A stretch of 64,000 nucleotides of DNA, taken from assembly GCA_964613665.1 (NCBI GenBank), contig CAZTIG010000004.1, positions 76,237 through 140,236 of the forward strand. Direction: 5' to 3'. Both the position numbers and the translations under genes were made by a program. The notes below the pieces were generated by a model. The model saw only the letters and a list, made by a program, of their open reading frames with translations. It was not told where the DNA came from and ran no database searches. Each line of letters begins with the position of its first letter. Within the stretch, counting starts at the first letter, position 1. Shown piece by piece: positions 25,338 through 33,954 of this stretch. This stretch comes from CAZQFV01 sp964613665 (GTDB taxonomy: Bacteria > Chloroflexota > Chloroflexia > DTKN01).

Positions 25338-26219
25338 CTACGCCTCGCCGGCCCGGAGCGGAAACCGTTCCACCGTCCCCGACTCCAGGTCCAGGTAGAG
25401 CAGCAGGCCGCGCAGCAGCTCGCCGCGGCCCGTGAGCAGCTTGAGCACCTCTGCCACCTGGCAGGCTGCGACCAGCAGCGGGGTGGGAGGCGGGGTGCCC
25501 AGCACGAACTCGGCGCCGTGGTCGGCCACCGGCCCCCTGCCGTAGAGCACATCCAGGGTGCGGTCGCCCGGCAGGATGGTCGTGACCTGGCCGATGAGGC
25601 CGGCGATGGCCCCGTGCACCAGCGGGATGCCCCGCCGGCCGGCCGCCTCCTGCAGCACCAGCCGGTCCCCAGGCGTGTCCAGCGCATCCACCACCACCGC
25701 GGCCTCGTCCAGGAAGCGCGGCAGGTTCTCGGCTGTGGCCACGACGGCGTGGGCCTGCACCTCCACGGCCGGGTTGATCGCCGCGACGCGCTCGCCGGCC
25801 AGCTCGACCTTGAGCCGACCCAGGCCGGCCACACTGCTCAGAAGCTGGCGGTTCAGGTTGTGCGGCGCGAAGCGGTCGCCATCGACCACGACCAGCCGGC
25901 CGACGCCGCTGCGGGCCAGCCCCTCGATGACCGCGCCGCCCAGCCCGCCGCAGCCGATCACCGCCACGCAGCTCTCCAGAAGCCGCCGCTGCCCATCCCA
26001 GCCCAGCGTGCCCAGGTTGCGCAGGTAGCGCTCCGGCAGCAGCCGCTCCTGCAGGGCCAGCAGCTCCACCTGCCGCAGCGCCAGGCCCGCCCGCCGCGCC
26101 GCCTCCGCCAGGTCGGCCGGCGACAACGTCGCCACCGGCTCGCCGCCCGGCCCGGGAAGGAGCTGGACACGCTGGCGCAGCCGGGCCAGGATACGTTCTG
26201 CCGCACCGCTATTGACCAT
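25338..26219 (-). CDS. ThiF/MoeB/HesA-family E1-like adenylyltransferase
   Basis: 293 residues. A short helical head is followed by an ATP-binding Rossmann fold with GCGGLGG near residue 94 and the DGDRFAPHNLNRQ element of E1-like enzymes. Such enzymes adenylate the C-terminal Gly of a ubiquitin-like sulfur carrier. The four-Cys zinc site (two CxxC) of MoeB and many ThiF proteins is absent; only three cysteines occur. Its gene follows the MoaD-like carrier with nine bases between, so that carrier is the likely partner. Whether the pathway is molybdopterin, thiamine or another thio-compound cannot be decided here. Confidence 0.85.
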   Translation of the reverse strand: MVNSGAAERILARLRQRVQLLPGPGGEPVATLSPADLAEAARRAGLALRQVELLALQERLLPERYLRNLGTLGWDGQRRLLESCVAVIGCGGLGGAVIEGLARSGVGRLVVVDGDRFAPHNLNRQLLSSVAGLGRLKVELAGERVAAINPAVEVQAHAVVATAENLPRFLDEAAVVVDALDTPGDRLVLQEAAGRRGIPLVHGAIAGLIGQVTTILPGDRTLDVLYGRGPVADHGAEFVLGTPPPTPLLVAACQVAEVLKLLTGRGELLRGLLLYLDLESGTVERFPLRAGEA

Positions 26220-26228
26220 GCTTCACCC

Positions 26229-26471
26229 CTATCCTCCCGCGATGGCCGGAAAGAGGTCCACGCGGTCGCCATCCTCCAGCTCTTGCTCCGCCGCGCGCAC
26301 CCTGCGGTTGACAAAGGCAGTGCGCACCTCGGCGGCGGGGATGCCCAGGCCGGAGAGGAGGTCCAGTACGCTGCTGCCGGCCGGCAGCAGGACCTGCTCG
26401 CCTCCCTCGAGCGGGGCCTGGGGACGGTAGCGGCGCAGGCTGGCATAGAGACGGACAGTCACCTCGATCAT
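26229..26471 (-). CDS. MoaD/ThiS-like ubiquitin-fold sulfur carrier
   Basis: 80 residues with a beta-grasp pattern (IEVTVRLYASLRRYRP; SVLDLLSGLGIP; VNRRVRAAEQELEDGDRVDLFP) ending in the diagnostic Gly-Gly (AIAGG). The terminal Gly would be adenylated by the E1-like enzyme of the next gene and then carry sulfur. ATG 26471 is preferred over the in-frame TTG 26477 because GGGAGG stands six bases before it. The predicted transcript starts only about ten bases upstream, so the leader is barely longer than the ribosome site. Confidence 0.85.
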   Translation of the reverse strand: MIEVTVRLYASLRRYRPQAPLEGGEQVLLPAGSSVLDLLSGLGIPAAEVRTAFVNRRVRAAEQELEDGDRVDLFPAIAGG

Positions 26472-26488
26472 CGGCAACCTCCCCGGGA

Positions 26489-26517
26489 ATTATACAACGC
26501 GCCGCGGCACAGGGCAA
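26489..26517 (-). promoter_or_regulatory. sigma70-type promoter for the carrier/E1/HEAT/radical SAM operon
   Basis: Minus strand TTGCCC (26517-26512), 17-base spacer, TATAAT (26494-26489). The -35 box lies four bases from the end of structured element copy B. Confidence 0.78.
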
Positions 26518-26521
26518 ATCC

Positions 26522-26684
26522 ACAGCCATGGCAAAGTCGCCGGCCTCGACCGGCAAGTGCCCGGCTCCGACAACAGCACGACGCCGCCCATTCAGGGGCG
26601 CAGCAGTGGTACGGCTGTGCCGCACTGTACGCCGGCCGGGCACTTGCCATCCGCTGTGCACTGCCGCGACCTTGCTATCGCCGT
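26522..26684 (-). repeat. 163-bp structured intergenic element, family 1, copy B
   Basis: Same length as the other three copies. The long helix keeps GGCAAGTGCCCGGC and its exact complement. In the outer helix TATCAA/TATCAA of copy A becomes TAGCAA/TGGCAA, so one pair is changed on both arms. The element lies in the 381-base gap between divergent genes, with the minus-strand -35 box four bases from its left end and the plus-strand promoter about 84 bases from its right end. Bases 26685-26768 show nothing else. Confidence 0.8.
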
Positions 26685-26768
26685 GGGGCAATCGGCCGGC
26701 CCAGCATGGCGCGGACTGCGGCCAGGTGCGGCAGAATGCCGGCCGGCAGGGACAGTACCAATAGCCTA

Positions 26769-26796
26769 TTGCATCCTGCACAGGTTGTGGTAAAAT
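26769..26796 (+). promoter_or_regulatory. sigma70-type promoter for the DUF11 surface protein
   Basis: TTGCAT (26769-26774), 16-base spacer ending GTGG, TAAAAT (26791-26796). Transcript start is expected near 26803, about 50 bases before the start codon. Confidence 0.7.
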
Positions 26797-26852
26797 GTCG
26801 CCATGCAGGCAGCCGCATCTCTCCGTTGCCCGGACTAGCAAAGGAGGCACCC

Positions 26853-29800
26853 ATGGATATCATGCACGCCCATTGGTCGCGACGACGGACCCGCACCGCC
26901 TACTCCCTGCTCTCCATCGCCCTGATGCTCTCCATGGTAGTCGGCGGAATCCTCAGCCCATGGCTGGTGCCGCCGGCTCACGGCCAGGCCGCCCCCCAGT
27001 CCCAGCAGCCCGAGGCCATCGACATCGGCAAGAGCGAGCAGTCGGAGTTCTCTCCCCACATGAAGGCCTCGTATGGCGAGCTGATCACCTACACCCTGGT
27101 CTTTACCATGGGCTCGGGGCTCCACAGCAACATTATCATCACCGATACCTTCGGCAACCCCTCGGGCGGAATCTGGCTCCCGGTGACGCCGACCAACTCC
27201 TTCGGGCCCTACCCCATCAGCGGCGCCGGGATCATCGACCCACCCGACGCAACGATGCAGATTTACTGGCCGCCGAGCATGCCCGGCCGGCCCGTCGTGC
27301 ACTGGGTCGTCGGGGACATCGACAATACCTCCGGCGGCGATTGGGTCTTTGGCCTGCGCTACCGCGCCCTAGTCCACACCGACAACCAGATCGGCAACCC
27401 CACCCGCAGGATCGCCAGCACGGCCAAGGTCAAGTGGGACCAGGGAGCACCGGTCACCGACACTACCATGGAGGTCTGGCTGGCGCAGCCGCAGAACTTT
27501 TCCTTCGCCAAGGATCAACTGCCGCCCGAGGGCACACCCCTGAACCCGGGGGCCACGGTCACATGGACCATCTCGCTGCGCGACCACACCGGGGACTACC
27601 AGGGTTCGGCCTACGACATCCTCGTCACCGACACCCTGCCCTCCGGGGTCATCACCGACGTGATCTCCGCGCCGGCACCCACGGCGACCTACTCGGTCCA
27701 AGGGAACAAGGTCATCTTCTCCATCCCCGAGCTCCCGCCGACGACGTACAACACCAACCTGCGCATCCGGGCCCACCTGCCCACCACCGGCAACGTGGCC
27801 CACGGCAAGGTCTACAACGTGGCCGACCTGTTCCGCAGCTCGGCGCCGGGCACGCCGGTGGGAGAGCGCACCTGGCTCTCCCAGGACAGCACCACCGCCT
27901 ACATCAGAAACATCAACTTGACCAAGGCCCAGAGCTCGGACGTCTACTACAACAACTCCGACCATCAGGCCGTGGCCGGAGAGGAGGTGCTGGTCACGGT
28001 GAACATCGTCGTGCCGCAGGGCCTGGTCATCTACGACCCCCGGGTGCGCATCCTGCTCAAGGACGGCATGACCCTCACCGAGGTGCTGCCGGGCACGCCG
28101 CCCTACGACCTGGCCACGGTGAATCCGGCCGACCAGGACCCCGACAGGCCGGCGGGGGCCTACTGGACGCAGTACCAGTGGACCAAGATGGACTCGATCA
28201 GCGACACCGGCAGCAGCCCTGTGACCCTTACAATGAGCTTCCGCGCCCAGGTCCGCCAACGCTACTTCCTGCAGGCCAACCCGAGCAAGGGCCAGGAAAT
28301 CCCCCACGGGACCTTCCTGGACATTGTCCCCATCGTCCGCTGGGCCGACCAGCCCGGGGGCGTCGTCGCGGACACCGCGTGCAGCACGTCCCTCTGCCAG
28401 CGCAACGTCGACAGCAACCCCACCGTGAGCGTGCAGTTCATCCGCCCCGACCTGCGCTACGCCAGCACGACCAGCGGTTCCTACTTCAGCAGCAGCGGGG
28501 CCTTCCAGGGCAACGGGGCCATAGCCTTTACCCTGCACCTGCGCAACCGCAGCGGCAGCCCGTCGTACCCGACGGCCTACCCCGAGGCAGCCGAGTCCCT
28601 GATCGAGGTCCTCTCGCCCGACCTGACCTACCAGAGCGCCACCCCACCGCCCGACGATGTCCTGGTCGGCGCCAGCGGCACCACCGTCACCTGGGACGTG
28701 ACCGGGATCATCACCAACAACACACGCCTCTACGTGGTCAACGCCAGCCTGCCCCCCACCATGGTCGTCGGGCTGGTCGTCACCGCCACGGCCCACGCCC
28801 GCTACTCCACGTTCGCAGGAAGCACCGTCCCCGACGAGGGCATCTACTTTGACGCCCCGCCGGCCACCAACCCGGCCTACACGGCCCAGACGGCCATCCT
28901 GGGCGGCTTTTACGTGACCAAGACGGTCACTCCGACCGACAACGTCCGCATCGGCGACACCGTCACCTACACGGTGCGGCTGGAGCTCAACCAGGGCATG
29001 GTCATGTACGTGCCATCCTTCACCGACATCCTGCCCAAGGGGTTCCACTACGTGGATGGCTCCATGGTGACGGACCCGCCGGACATGCTTACAGGCACGG
29101 TCTCCTACACCGGCACCGGCGTCCCGACCTACCAGCAGAAGCTCTCCTGGAAACTGGAGACGATGGACAATCAGGGCGGCAGCGGTACCCAGGTCGTGCT
29201 GGTCCAGTACCACGCCGTCATGACCGGGCTCGATTGGCGCTACGGCGCGAACGGGCAGCCGGTGTGGGCCAGCAGCCGCAGCGACATGGTCAACAAGCAG
29301 AACGCCGACAACGCCGTGACCACCTGCTGGCAGGAGGCCGCGGGACCCGGACAGCCGACCCACTGCCTGGCCACGACGGTGCGCGCCCGCACCAGGGTGG
29401 TGCAGCCATATCTGGCCGATACGCCGCCCTGGAACAAGGTGCGCACCGAGGCGGTCAACAAGTACGAGGTCGGGGACCAGGTCAACTTCAAGGTGACGCT
29501 GAAGAACGCGGGGCAGGGGACGGCCTATGACGTCGTCCTGAAGGACATGCTGCCGCGCGGTATCGCCTACGCCGACTCCTGGGTCGAGCCCTCCTGGATC
29601 GTCATGACCCCGCCGCCGTACACCAGCACCGGGGAGATCACCTGGATCCTGGAGGCAATCCCAGTCGGCCAGCAGGTCGACGTGGTCTACCGCACCACGG
29701 TGATGAACACGGCGATCCCGGGCGACTACCTCACCAACCTGGCCTCGATCTATGACTACACCAGCATGCCCGGCGCGGCAGACCCCGAGCGCCACTACCG

Positions 29801-31064
29801 CGACTTTGACGGCGCCTTTTCCGGGGACCCCATCCCCGTGCCCGATCCCTGCACGCCCTTCGTCGTCCTGGGTGTGGGGCTGTCCAAGACCGACTTGCCC
29901 GACCCGGTCGAGCCCGGCGCGGTGCTGACCTATACGCTGACCTTTAGCAACAGCAGCGGCCGCTACGGCGCCGTCGACGCCCGGATCACCGATACGTACG
30001 ACGCCAACCTGACCTACCTGGGGGCATCCGTGAGCCACCCCTCGCTGATCCAGGGTCCCTACAGCGGCGGCCTCAGGACGCTCTACTGGACGATCGCCTT
30101 CCTGCCCAACAACAACCCCACGGAGTATTGGATCAAGCCGTACTTCCAGGTGGCCAAGCCATTCGACCCGCTGCAGGTGCCCCTGGAGAATACGGCCGGC
30201 ATCGACGGCGCCAGCGACCGCACCGGAGCGGTGTGGCGCACCGAGGAGACGGGGCTGAAGATGCCGGCGCTGCAGATCAAGAAGTACGGCACGCCTGCCT
30301 TTGTCCCCGCCGGCGGCACAATCGCGTACACCCTGCGCTTCACCAACACCGCCGCCTACCCGGTCACGGCGACCGGCGTTGTCGTCGAGGACACCTACGA
30401 CCCGAACGTGAGCTTTGTCTCGGCCAGTCCCGCCCCCATCAACCCGCCCGACAACGACCGCTGGAGCGTGGACCCGCTGGGGCAGAACGACTGGGGCTCG
30501 ATCAAGGTGACCGTGACAGTGGATATGCCGGTGCCGGCCGGCGTCACCCAGGTAGTCAACCGGGCCAGTATCTCCTGCGACCAGGTGCTGGCGAGCGCCA
30601 GCCCGCCGTTCTACACCGCCCTGCAGGTGCCGGTCCTGAACATCTCCACCATCGACTACCCCGACCCGGTGAGCCCCACCTGGTCCCTGGCCTACACCAT
30701 CGCCTTTACCAACAACGGCACCGCCAACGCGACCAACCCGATCCTGGTCGACACGCTCGACCCGAACGTCACCTTCTTCGACGCCGTGCCCGACCCGGTC
30801 GGCAACACCTGCCCCGGCAACGTGTGCACGTGGAACCTGCCCAACCTGAACCAGGGCAGCTTCAGCAAGGTGACGCTGTACGTGAATGTCAAGCCCGAGA
30901 TACCGCCGGGGGTGGTCCGCCTGGTCAACCGTGCCGCCCTTTCGTCTGACCAGGTGGGGCCCAACACCGACATCGAGTACACCGCCATCTGGGGTGCCGG
31001 CGGGGCCTTCCCGGTCTACCTGCCGCTGATCTACAAGAACGCGACCGGGGAGATCGTGCAGTAG
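26853..31064 (+). CDS. Large secreted DUF11-repeat surface protein
   Basis: 1403 residues. An N-terminal signal peptide has a basic head (HWSRRRTRTAYS) and a hydrophobic core up to about residue 44 (PPAHGQA). The rest is a series of DUF11-type immunoglobulin-like repeats recognised by GDTVTYTVRL, ITYTLVFT, TNPILVDTLDPNVTF and similar 'YT..F.N....A....DTLP' stretches. These form long stalks on the cell surface. The C-terminus reads FPVYLPLIYKN and then ATGEIVQ; the VYLPLIYKN stretch resembles the YLPL-type ends common in exported proteins of Chloroflexota and recurs, altered, at the end of the PKD gene at 50237. No LPXTG motif or catalytic domain is seen. AAGGAGG precedes ATG 26853, and a strong terminator follows. 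Confidence 0.9.
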   Translation: MDIMHAHWSRRRTRTAYSLLSIALMLSMVVGGILSPWLVPPAHGQAAPQSQQPEAIDIGKSEQSEFSPHMKASYGELITYTLVFTMGSGLHSNIIITDTFGNPSGGIWLPVTPTNSFGPYPISGAGIIDPPDATMQIYWPPSMPGRPVVHWVVGDIDNTSGGDWVFGLRYRALVHTDNQIGNPTRRIASTAKVKWDQGAPVTDTTMEVWLAQPQNFSFAKDQLPPEGTPLNPGATVTWTISLRDHTGDYQGSAYDILVTDTLPSGVITDVISAPAPTATYSVQGNKVIFSIPELPPTTYNTNLRIRAHLPTTGNVAHGKVYNVADLFRSSAPGTPVGERTWLSQDSTTAYIRNINLTKAQSSDVYYNNSDHQAVAGEEVLVTVNIVVPQGLVIYDPRVRILLKDGMTLTEVLPGTPPYDLATVNPADQDPDRPAGAYWTQYQWTKMDSISDTGSSPVTLTMSFRAQVRQRYFLQANPSKGQEIPHGTFLDIVPIVRWADQPGGVVADTACSTSLCQRNVDSNPTVSVQFIRPDLRYASTTSGSYFSSSGAFQGNGAIAFTLHLRNRSGSPSYPTAYPEAAESLIEVLSPDLTYQSATPPPDDVLVGASGTTVTWDVTGIITNNTRLYVVNASLPPTMVVGLVVTATAHARYSTFAGSTVPDEGIYFDAPPATNPAYTAQTAILGGFYVTKTVTPTDNVRIGDTVTYTVRLELNQGMVMYVPSFTDILPKGFHYVDGSMVTDPPDMLTGTVSYTGTGVPTYQQKLSWKLETMDNQGGSGTQVVLVQYHAVMTGLDWRYGANGQPVWASSRSDMVNKQNADNAVTTCWQEAAGPGQPTHCLATTVRARTRVVQPYLADTPPWNKVRTEAVNKYEVGDQVNFKVTLKNAGQGTAYDVVLKDMLPRGIAYADSWVEPSWIVMTPPPYTSTGEITWILEAIPVGQQVDVVYRTTVMNTAIPGDYLTNLASIYDYTSMPGAADPERHYRDFDGAFSGDPIPVPDPCTPFVVLGVGLSKTDLPDPVEPGAVLTYTLTFSNSSGRYGAVDARITDTYDANLTYLGASVSHPSLIQGPYSGGLRTLYWTIAFLPNNNPTEYWIKPYFQVAKPFDPLQVPLENTAGIDGASDRTGAVWRTEETGLKMPALQIKKYGTPAFVPAGGTIAYTLRFTNTAAYPVTATGVVVEDTYDPNVSFVSASPAPINPPDNDRWSVDPLGQNDWGSIKVTVTVDMPVPAGVTQVVNRASISCDQVLASASPPFYTALQVPVLNISTIDYPDPVSPTWSLAYTIAFTNNGTANATNPILVDTLDPNVTFFDAVPDPVGNTCPGNVCTWNLPNLNQGSFSKVTLYVNVKPEIPPGVVRLVNRAALSSDQVGPNTDIEYTAIWGAGGAFPVYLPLIYKNATGEIVQ

Positions 31065-31103
31065 ATCGACAGGCCGGCCCGGTCGGCCATCTGGACGCTG
31101 CGC

Positions 31104-31132
31104 GGGGGCCTGGGCGAACCGTCCAGGCCCCC
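31104..31132 (+). terminator. Hairpin terminator after the DUF11 gene
   Basis: GGGGGCCTGG (31104-31113) pairs perfectly with CCAGGCCCCC (31123-31132), with a nine-base loop and TGTTCT after the stem. It lies 40 bases past the stop codon. Confidence 0.75.
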
Positions 31133-31198
31133 TGTTCTGGAAGACAGCATGGCGCGCTCCGGCGCGGCGTGCTGTGGAGATCGGCCAGGGAACAAGCG

Positions 31199-31537
31199 AT
31201 GGGCAGCAGACCTGTCCGCATTGTCCTGCGGGCCCTTTCGGCCCTCGCCGGCGGGGTGGCCGGCCTGCTGACCCTGCGCTTCGTCTTCCGCTTGGTCATC
31301 GCCAACCCGGCCAACCCGGTGAGCGGCATCGTCGAGACGGTCAGCCGGCCGTTCCTGTTCCCCTGGGAGCGCCTGTGGCCCGTCCCGGAGGTGCCCGGTC
31401 TGATCGTGGAGCAGGCCACGCTGGCAGCCCTGGCGCTCTATGTCGTCGCCGGCCTTGCCCTGGGCCTCCTGGGGCGGGACCGCGCCGCCGGAGCGGCCGT
31501 AGATGCCGCCGTCCGGCCCGAGGAGGAAACGAGATGA
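31199..31537 (+). CDS. YggT-like small membrane protein
   Basis: 112 residues with two hydrophobic segments (about 10-37, VLRALSALAGGVAGLLTLRFVFRL in part, and about 72-92). Between them is the stretch NPANPVSGIVETVSRPFLFPW, characteristic of YggT-family integral membrane proteins. The function of YggT proteins is not settled; some are linked to osmotic shock or cell division. The stop overlaps the start of the DUF3467 gene (ATGA), so the two are coupled. I took ATG 31199 because the upstream frame adds no conserved sequence. Confidence 0.72.
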   Translation: MGSRPVRIVLRALSALAGGVAGLLTLRFVFRLVIANPANPVSGIVETVSRPFLFPWERLWPVPEVPGLIVEQATLAALALYVVAGLALGLLGRDRAAGAAVDAAVRPEEETR

Positions 31538-31851
31538 CCGCGAAGCAGCAGCCGCCGGAGGGCCAGCCCCTCCGCCTGAACGTGGAGGTGCCGGGAGAGC
31601 TGGAGGCCACCTACGCCAACCTGGCCGTGATCCGGCACTCCCCCTCGGAGGTGGTGATCGATTTCATCCGGCAGATGCCCGACCAGCCGCGGGCCAAGGT
31701 CTATGCCCGCGTGGTGATGACCCCCATGAACGCCAAGCTGCTCCACCGGGCACTGGGCGAGAACCTGGCCGGCTACGAGCAAAAGTTCGGCGAGATCCGC
31801 ACCCCAGAGCAGGGTTTTCACGAAGAGAAACCGATGGGCTTTACGCGCTGA
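31534..31851 (+). CDS. DUF3467 family protein
   Basis: 105 residues. The core matches DUF3467: ATYANLAVIRHSPSEVVIDF, then AKVYARVVMTPMNAKLLHRAL and the end GYEQKFGEI. This family is widespread in bacteria and of unknown function. Its small size, beta-strand pattern and lack of catalytic residues suggest a binding role. It overlaps the YggT-like gene by four bases and precedes fmt by 16. Confidence 0.85.
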   Translation: MTAKQQPPEGQPLRLNVEVPGELEATYANLAVIRHSPSEVVIDFIRQMPDQPRAKVYARVVMTPMNAKLLHRALGENLAGYEQKFGEIRTPEQGFHEEKPMGFTR

Positions 31852-31867
31852 TCCGAGGACTCTTCCC

Positions 31868-32797
31868 ATGGCGCGCATCGTCTACATGGGCACCCCGGCC
31901 TTTGCCGTTCCTCCGCTCGAGGCCCTGTTGGAGGCTGGACACCAGGTCGTCGGCGTGGTGACCCGGCCGGACCGGCCGGCCGGCCGCTCCGGCGCAGCCC
32001 GCCCCAGCCCGGTCAAGGAGCTCGCCCTGCGGGAGGGCCTGGCGGTATGGCAGCCGCCGACGCTGCGCTCGCCCGCCGCCGCGGAGGAGCTGCGCGCCAT
32101 GGAGCCGGAGCTCATCGTCGTCGCCGCCTACGGCGCCATTCTGCCCACCGCGGTGCTGGCAATCCCCCGGCACGGCTGCCTCAACGTGCACGCCTCGCTG
32201 CTGCCGCGTCATCGCGGCGCCGCGCCGATCGCCGCCGCCATCCTGGCCGGCGACAGCGAGACGGGCATCTCCCTGATGCAGATGGACGCCGGCATGGACA
32301 CCGGGCCCATCATCGCCCAGGCCTCCCTGCCTCTGGCCGGGAAGGAGCGTCAGGGCGAGCTCACGGCACGCCTCGCCGCCCTGGGTGCCGGGCTGCTCCG
32401 CAGCACCCTGCCGGACTGGCTGGCCGGGAAGATCGAGCCGCGGCCCCAGGACCACAGCCTGGCCACCTACTGCCGGACGGTGCGCAAAGAGGACGGGGCT
32501 ATCGACTGGACGCGGCCGGCCTGGCAGATCGAGCGCATGGTGCGGGCCTATGATCCCTGGCCGGGCGCGTACACGCTTCTGCGCGGCCGCCGGCTGCACA
32601 TCTGGCGGGCCGCGGTGGTGCTAGGTGAACCGGCCGACCGGCCCGGGACGCTGCGCGCGGCCGACGGCAGGATGCACGTCTCTACCGGGGAGGGGAGACT
32701 GGAGCTGCAGGAGGTCCAGCTGGAGGGCAGGCGCCGCCTCGCTGCCCGCGAGTTCCTGCAGGGGCAACGGGAACTCCAGGGGGTCGTCCTGGGGTAG
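31868..32797 (+). CDS. fmt: Methionyl-tRNA formyltransferase
   Basis: 309 residues. It formylates initiator Met-tRNA using 10-formyl-tetrahydrofolate. The N-terminal Rossmann domain starts VYMGTPAFAVPPLEALL. The catalytic Asn-His-Asp set is visible as NVHASLLPRHRG and MDAGMDTGP. The C-terminal OB-like domain begins around residue 205 (YCRTVRKEDGAIDW). It closes a three-gene plus-strand set, and the hairpin at 32866 lies before the convergent trxA. Confidence 0.95.
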   Translation: MARIVYMGTPAFAVPPLEALLEAGHQVVGVVTRPDRPAGRSGAARPSPVKELALREGLAVWQPPTLRSPAAAEELRAMEPELIVVAAYGAILPTAVLAIPRHGCLNVHASLLPRHRGAAPIAAAILAGDSETGISLMQMDAGMDTGPIIAQASLPLAGKERQGELTARLAALGAGLLRSTLPDWLAGKIEPRPQDHSLATYCRTVRKEDGAIDWTRPAWQIERMVRAYDPWPGAYTLLRGRRLHIWRAAVVLGEPADRPGTLRAADGRMHVSTGEGRLELQEVQLEGRRRLAAREFLQGQRELQGVVLG

Positions 32798-32865
32798 CAG
32801 ACCTCGCCCGCCCACACACAGACCGGGGCAGTGCCCATACGAAACTGTTCCTGTCGACAGCAGTT

Positions 32866-32887
32866 GGCCGCCGGCGTTCCGGCGGCC
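32866..32887. terminator. Bidirectional hairpin between fmt and trxA
   Basis: GGCCGCCGG (32866-32874), tetraloop CGTT, CCGGCGGCC (32879-32887): a perfect 9-bp stem in the gap between the convergent fmt and trxA. No T-run is present. Confidence 0.6.
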
Positions 32888-32920
32888 CTGCTCGTGTCCG
32901 CGATGGGTGGGGCGAGATTC

Positions 32921-33253
32921 CTACAGCAGCGCGTCCAGGTGCTCCTGGAGCACTTTCTTGGGCACAGCCCCGATGATCCGGTCGACCTCCGCACCGTCCT
33001 TGAAAAAGATCAGCGTGGGAATGCCGCGGATGCCCAGCTTGCGCGCCCACTCCTGGTGCTCATCCGTGTTCACCTTGGCCACGACAGCCCGGCCCGTGTA
33101 CTCGCTGGCCAGCTCCTCGACAAACGGGGCCACCATGCGGCACGGGCCGCACCAGGGCGCCCAGAAGTCGACCAGCACCGGCAGGCCGGCCTGGACCACC
33201 TGGGCCTCGAAGTCGCCATCGCCAACGTGCAGTGGACCACTCTGTTCAGTCAC
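32921..33253 (-). CDS. trxA: Thioredoxin
   Basis: 110 residues with the active-site WCGPC in VDFWAPWCGPCRM and the cis-Pro segment IRGIPTLIFF. It reduces protein disulfides in the cytoplasm; no signal peptide is present. GTG 33253 is the start because GGAGG stands six bases upstream; an overlapping ATG two bases earlier is out of frame and stops at once. It has its own promoter. Confidence 0.95.
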   Translation of the reverse strand: MTEQSGPLHVGDGDFEAQVVQAGLPVLVDFWAPWCGPCRMVAPFVEELASEYTGRAVVAKVNTDEHQEWARKLGIRGIPTLIFFKDGAEVDRIIGAVPKKVLQEHLDALL

Positions 33254-33275
33254 ATATCACCTCCGAAGAACTGTC

Positions 33276-33293
33276 CGGGGTTCATACCCCCGG
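33276..33293 (-). promoter_or_regulatory. Short leader hairpin of trxA
   Basis: TCCGGGG and CCCCGGA form a 7-bp perfect stem between the transcript start expected near 33292 and the ribosome site. It could affect mRNA stability; no known regulator matches. Confidence 0.35.
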
Positions 33294-33298
33294 AGGGT

Positions 33299-33326
33299 AT
33301 TCTACCACGTCCCGGCGCGTTGTCAA
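33299..33326 (-). promoter_or_regulatory. sigma70-type promoter for trxA
   Basis: Minus strand TTGACA (33326-33321), 16-base spacer ending GTGG, TAGAAT (33304-33299). It is near consensus. Confidence 0.8.
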
Positions 33327-33342
33327 GTCGCCTGCTCTACAC

Positions 33343-33954
33343 CTACTCCGGTCCCAGCACCCGCACCGGCACCGGGCAAGACCGGGCGAAGCGCTCGGCG
33401 TCCTCCTGCCCCCCGACGATGGTGCCATAGTGCATCGGGATGACCAGCTTTGGCTGGATGGCCGCGGCTGCCCGGACGGCCTCCTCGGCAGTCATCACAT
33501 AGGTGCCGCTGACGGGCAGCAGGGCGATGTCGACGCGGAGGTCGCCCATCTCGGGAATGACGTCGGTGTCGCCGGCATGGTAGATGCGCGTGCCGGCGAT
33601 GGTGACGACGTAGCCGACGTTGTCGGGGCTCTTGGGGTGGAACGTCTTGTTGGTGTTGTAGGCAGCGACGACCTCGACGGCGATGCCGTGGGCCTCCAGG
33701 CTGTCACCGACGCGGACCGTATGCACCGGAGGCGGCAGCAGAGCCGCCGCGGGTGCCGGGGCAACCACGACCGTCTGCGGGCCGCGGATGCGGGCCACGT
33801 CCTCGGGGGAGCAGTGGTCGTGGTGGTGGTGGGTGATGAGAATCAGGTCGGCCACCGGCGCTCCTGCCCGGAGCTTCCAGGGGTCCAGGTAGACAACCTT
33901 CTGTCCGTCGATGCGAAAGGCGTCGTGGCCCAGCCAGTGGATGTTCTCGATCAT
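33343..33954 (-). CDS. Metallo-beta-lactamase-fold hydrolase (UlaG-like)
   Basis: 203 residues with the metal-binding motif THHHHDHCSPED near residue 41, the HAGDTD loop near 127 and a late histidine in IPMHYGTI. The short single-domain layout matches UlaG/Beta-lactamase_3 type metal-dependent hydrolases, which act on lactones or phosphodiesters. Substrate unknown. Its ATG overlaps the stop of the preceding small membrane-protein gene, and it ends a four-gene minus operon that begins with the alpha/beta hydrolase at 35819. Confidence 0.88.
   Translation of the reverse strand: MIENIHWLGHDAFRIDGQKVVYLDPWKLRAGAPVADLILITHHHHDHCSPEDVARIRGPQTVVVAPAPAAALLPPPVHTVRVGDSLEAHGIAVEVVAAYNTNKTFHPKSPDNVGYVVTIAGTRIYHAGDTDVIPEMGDLRVDIALLPVSGTYVMTAEEAVRAAAAIQPKLVIPMHYGTIVGGQEDAERFARSCPVPVRVLGPE

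Noticed and set aside
24924..26852. Long plus-strand frame running into the DUF11 gene
   Set aside because: It lies opposite the HEAT-like and ThiF-like genes and has no family features; the signal peptide and ribosome site place the true start at 26853.
27369..30038. A 889-codon open frame on the minus strand opposite the DUF11 gene
   Set aside because: It is a shadow of the high-GC third positions of the DUF11 gene; its composition (Gly, Val, Arg, His-rich, no motifs) is not protein-like and it has no ribosome site.
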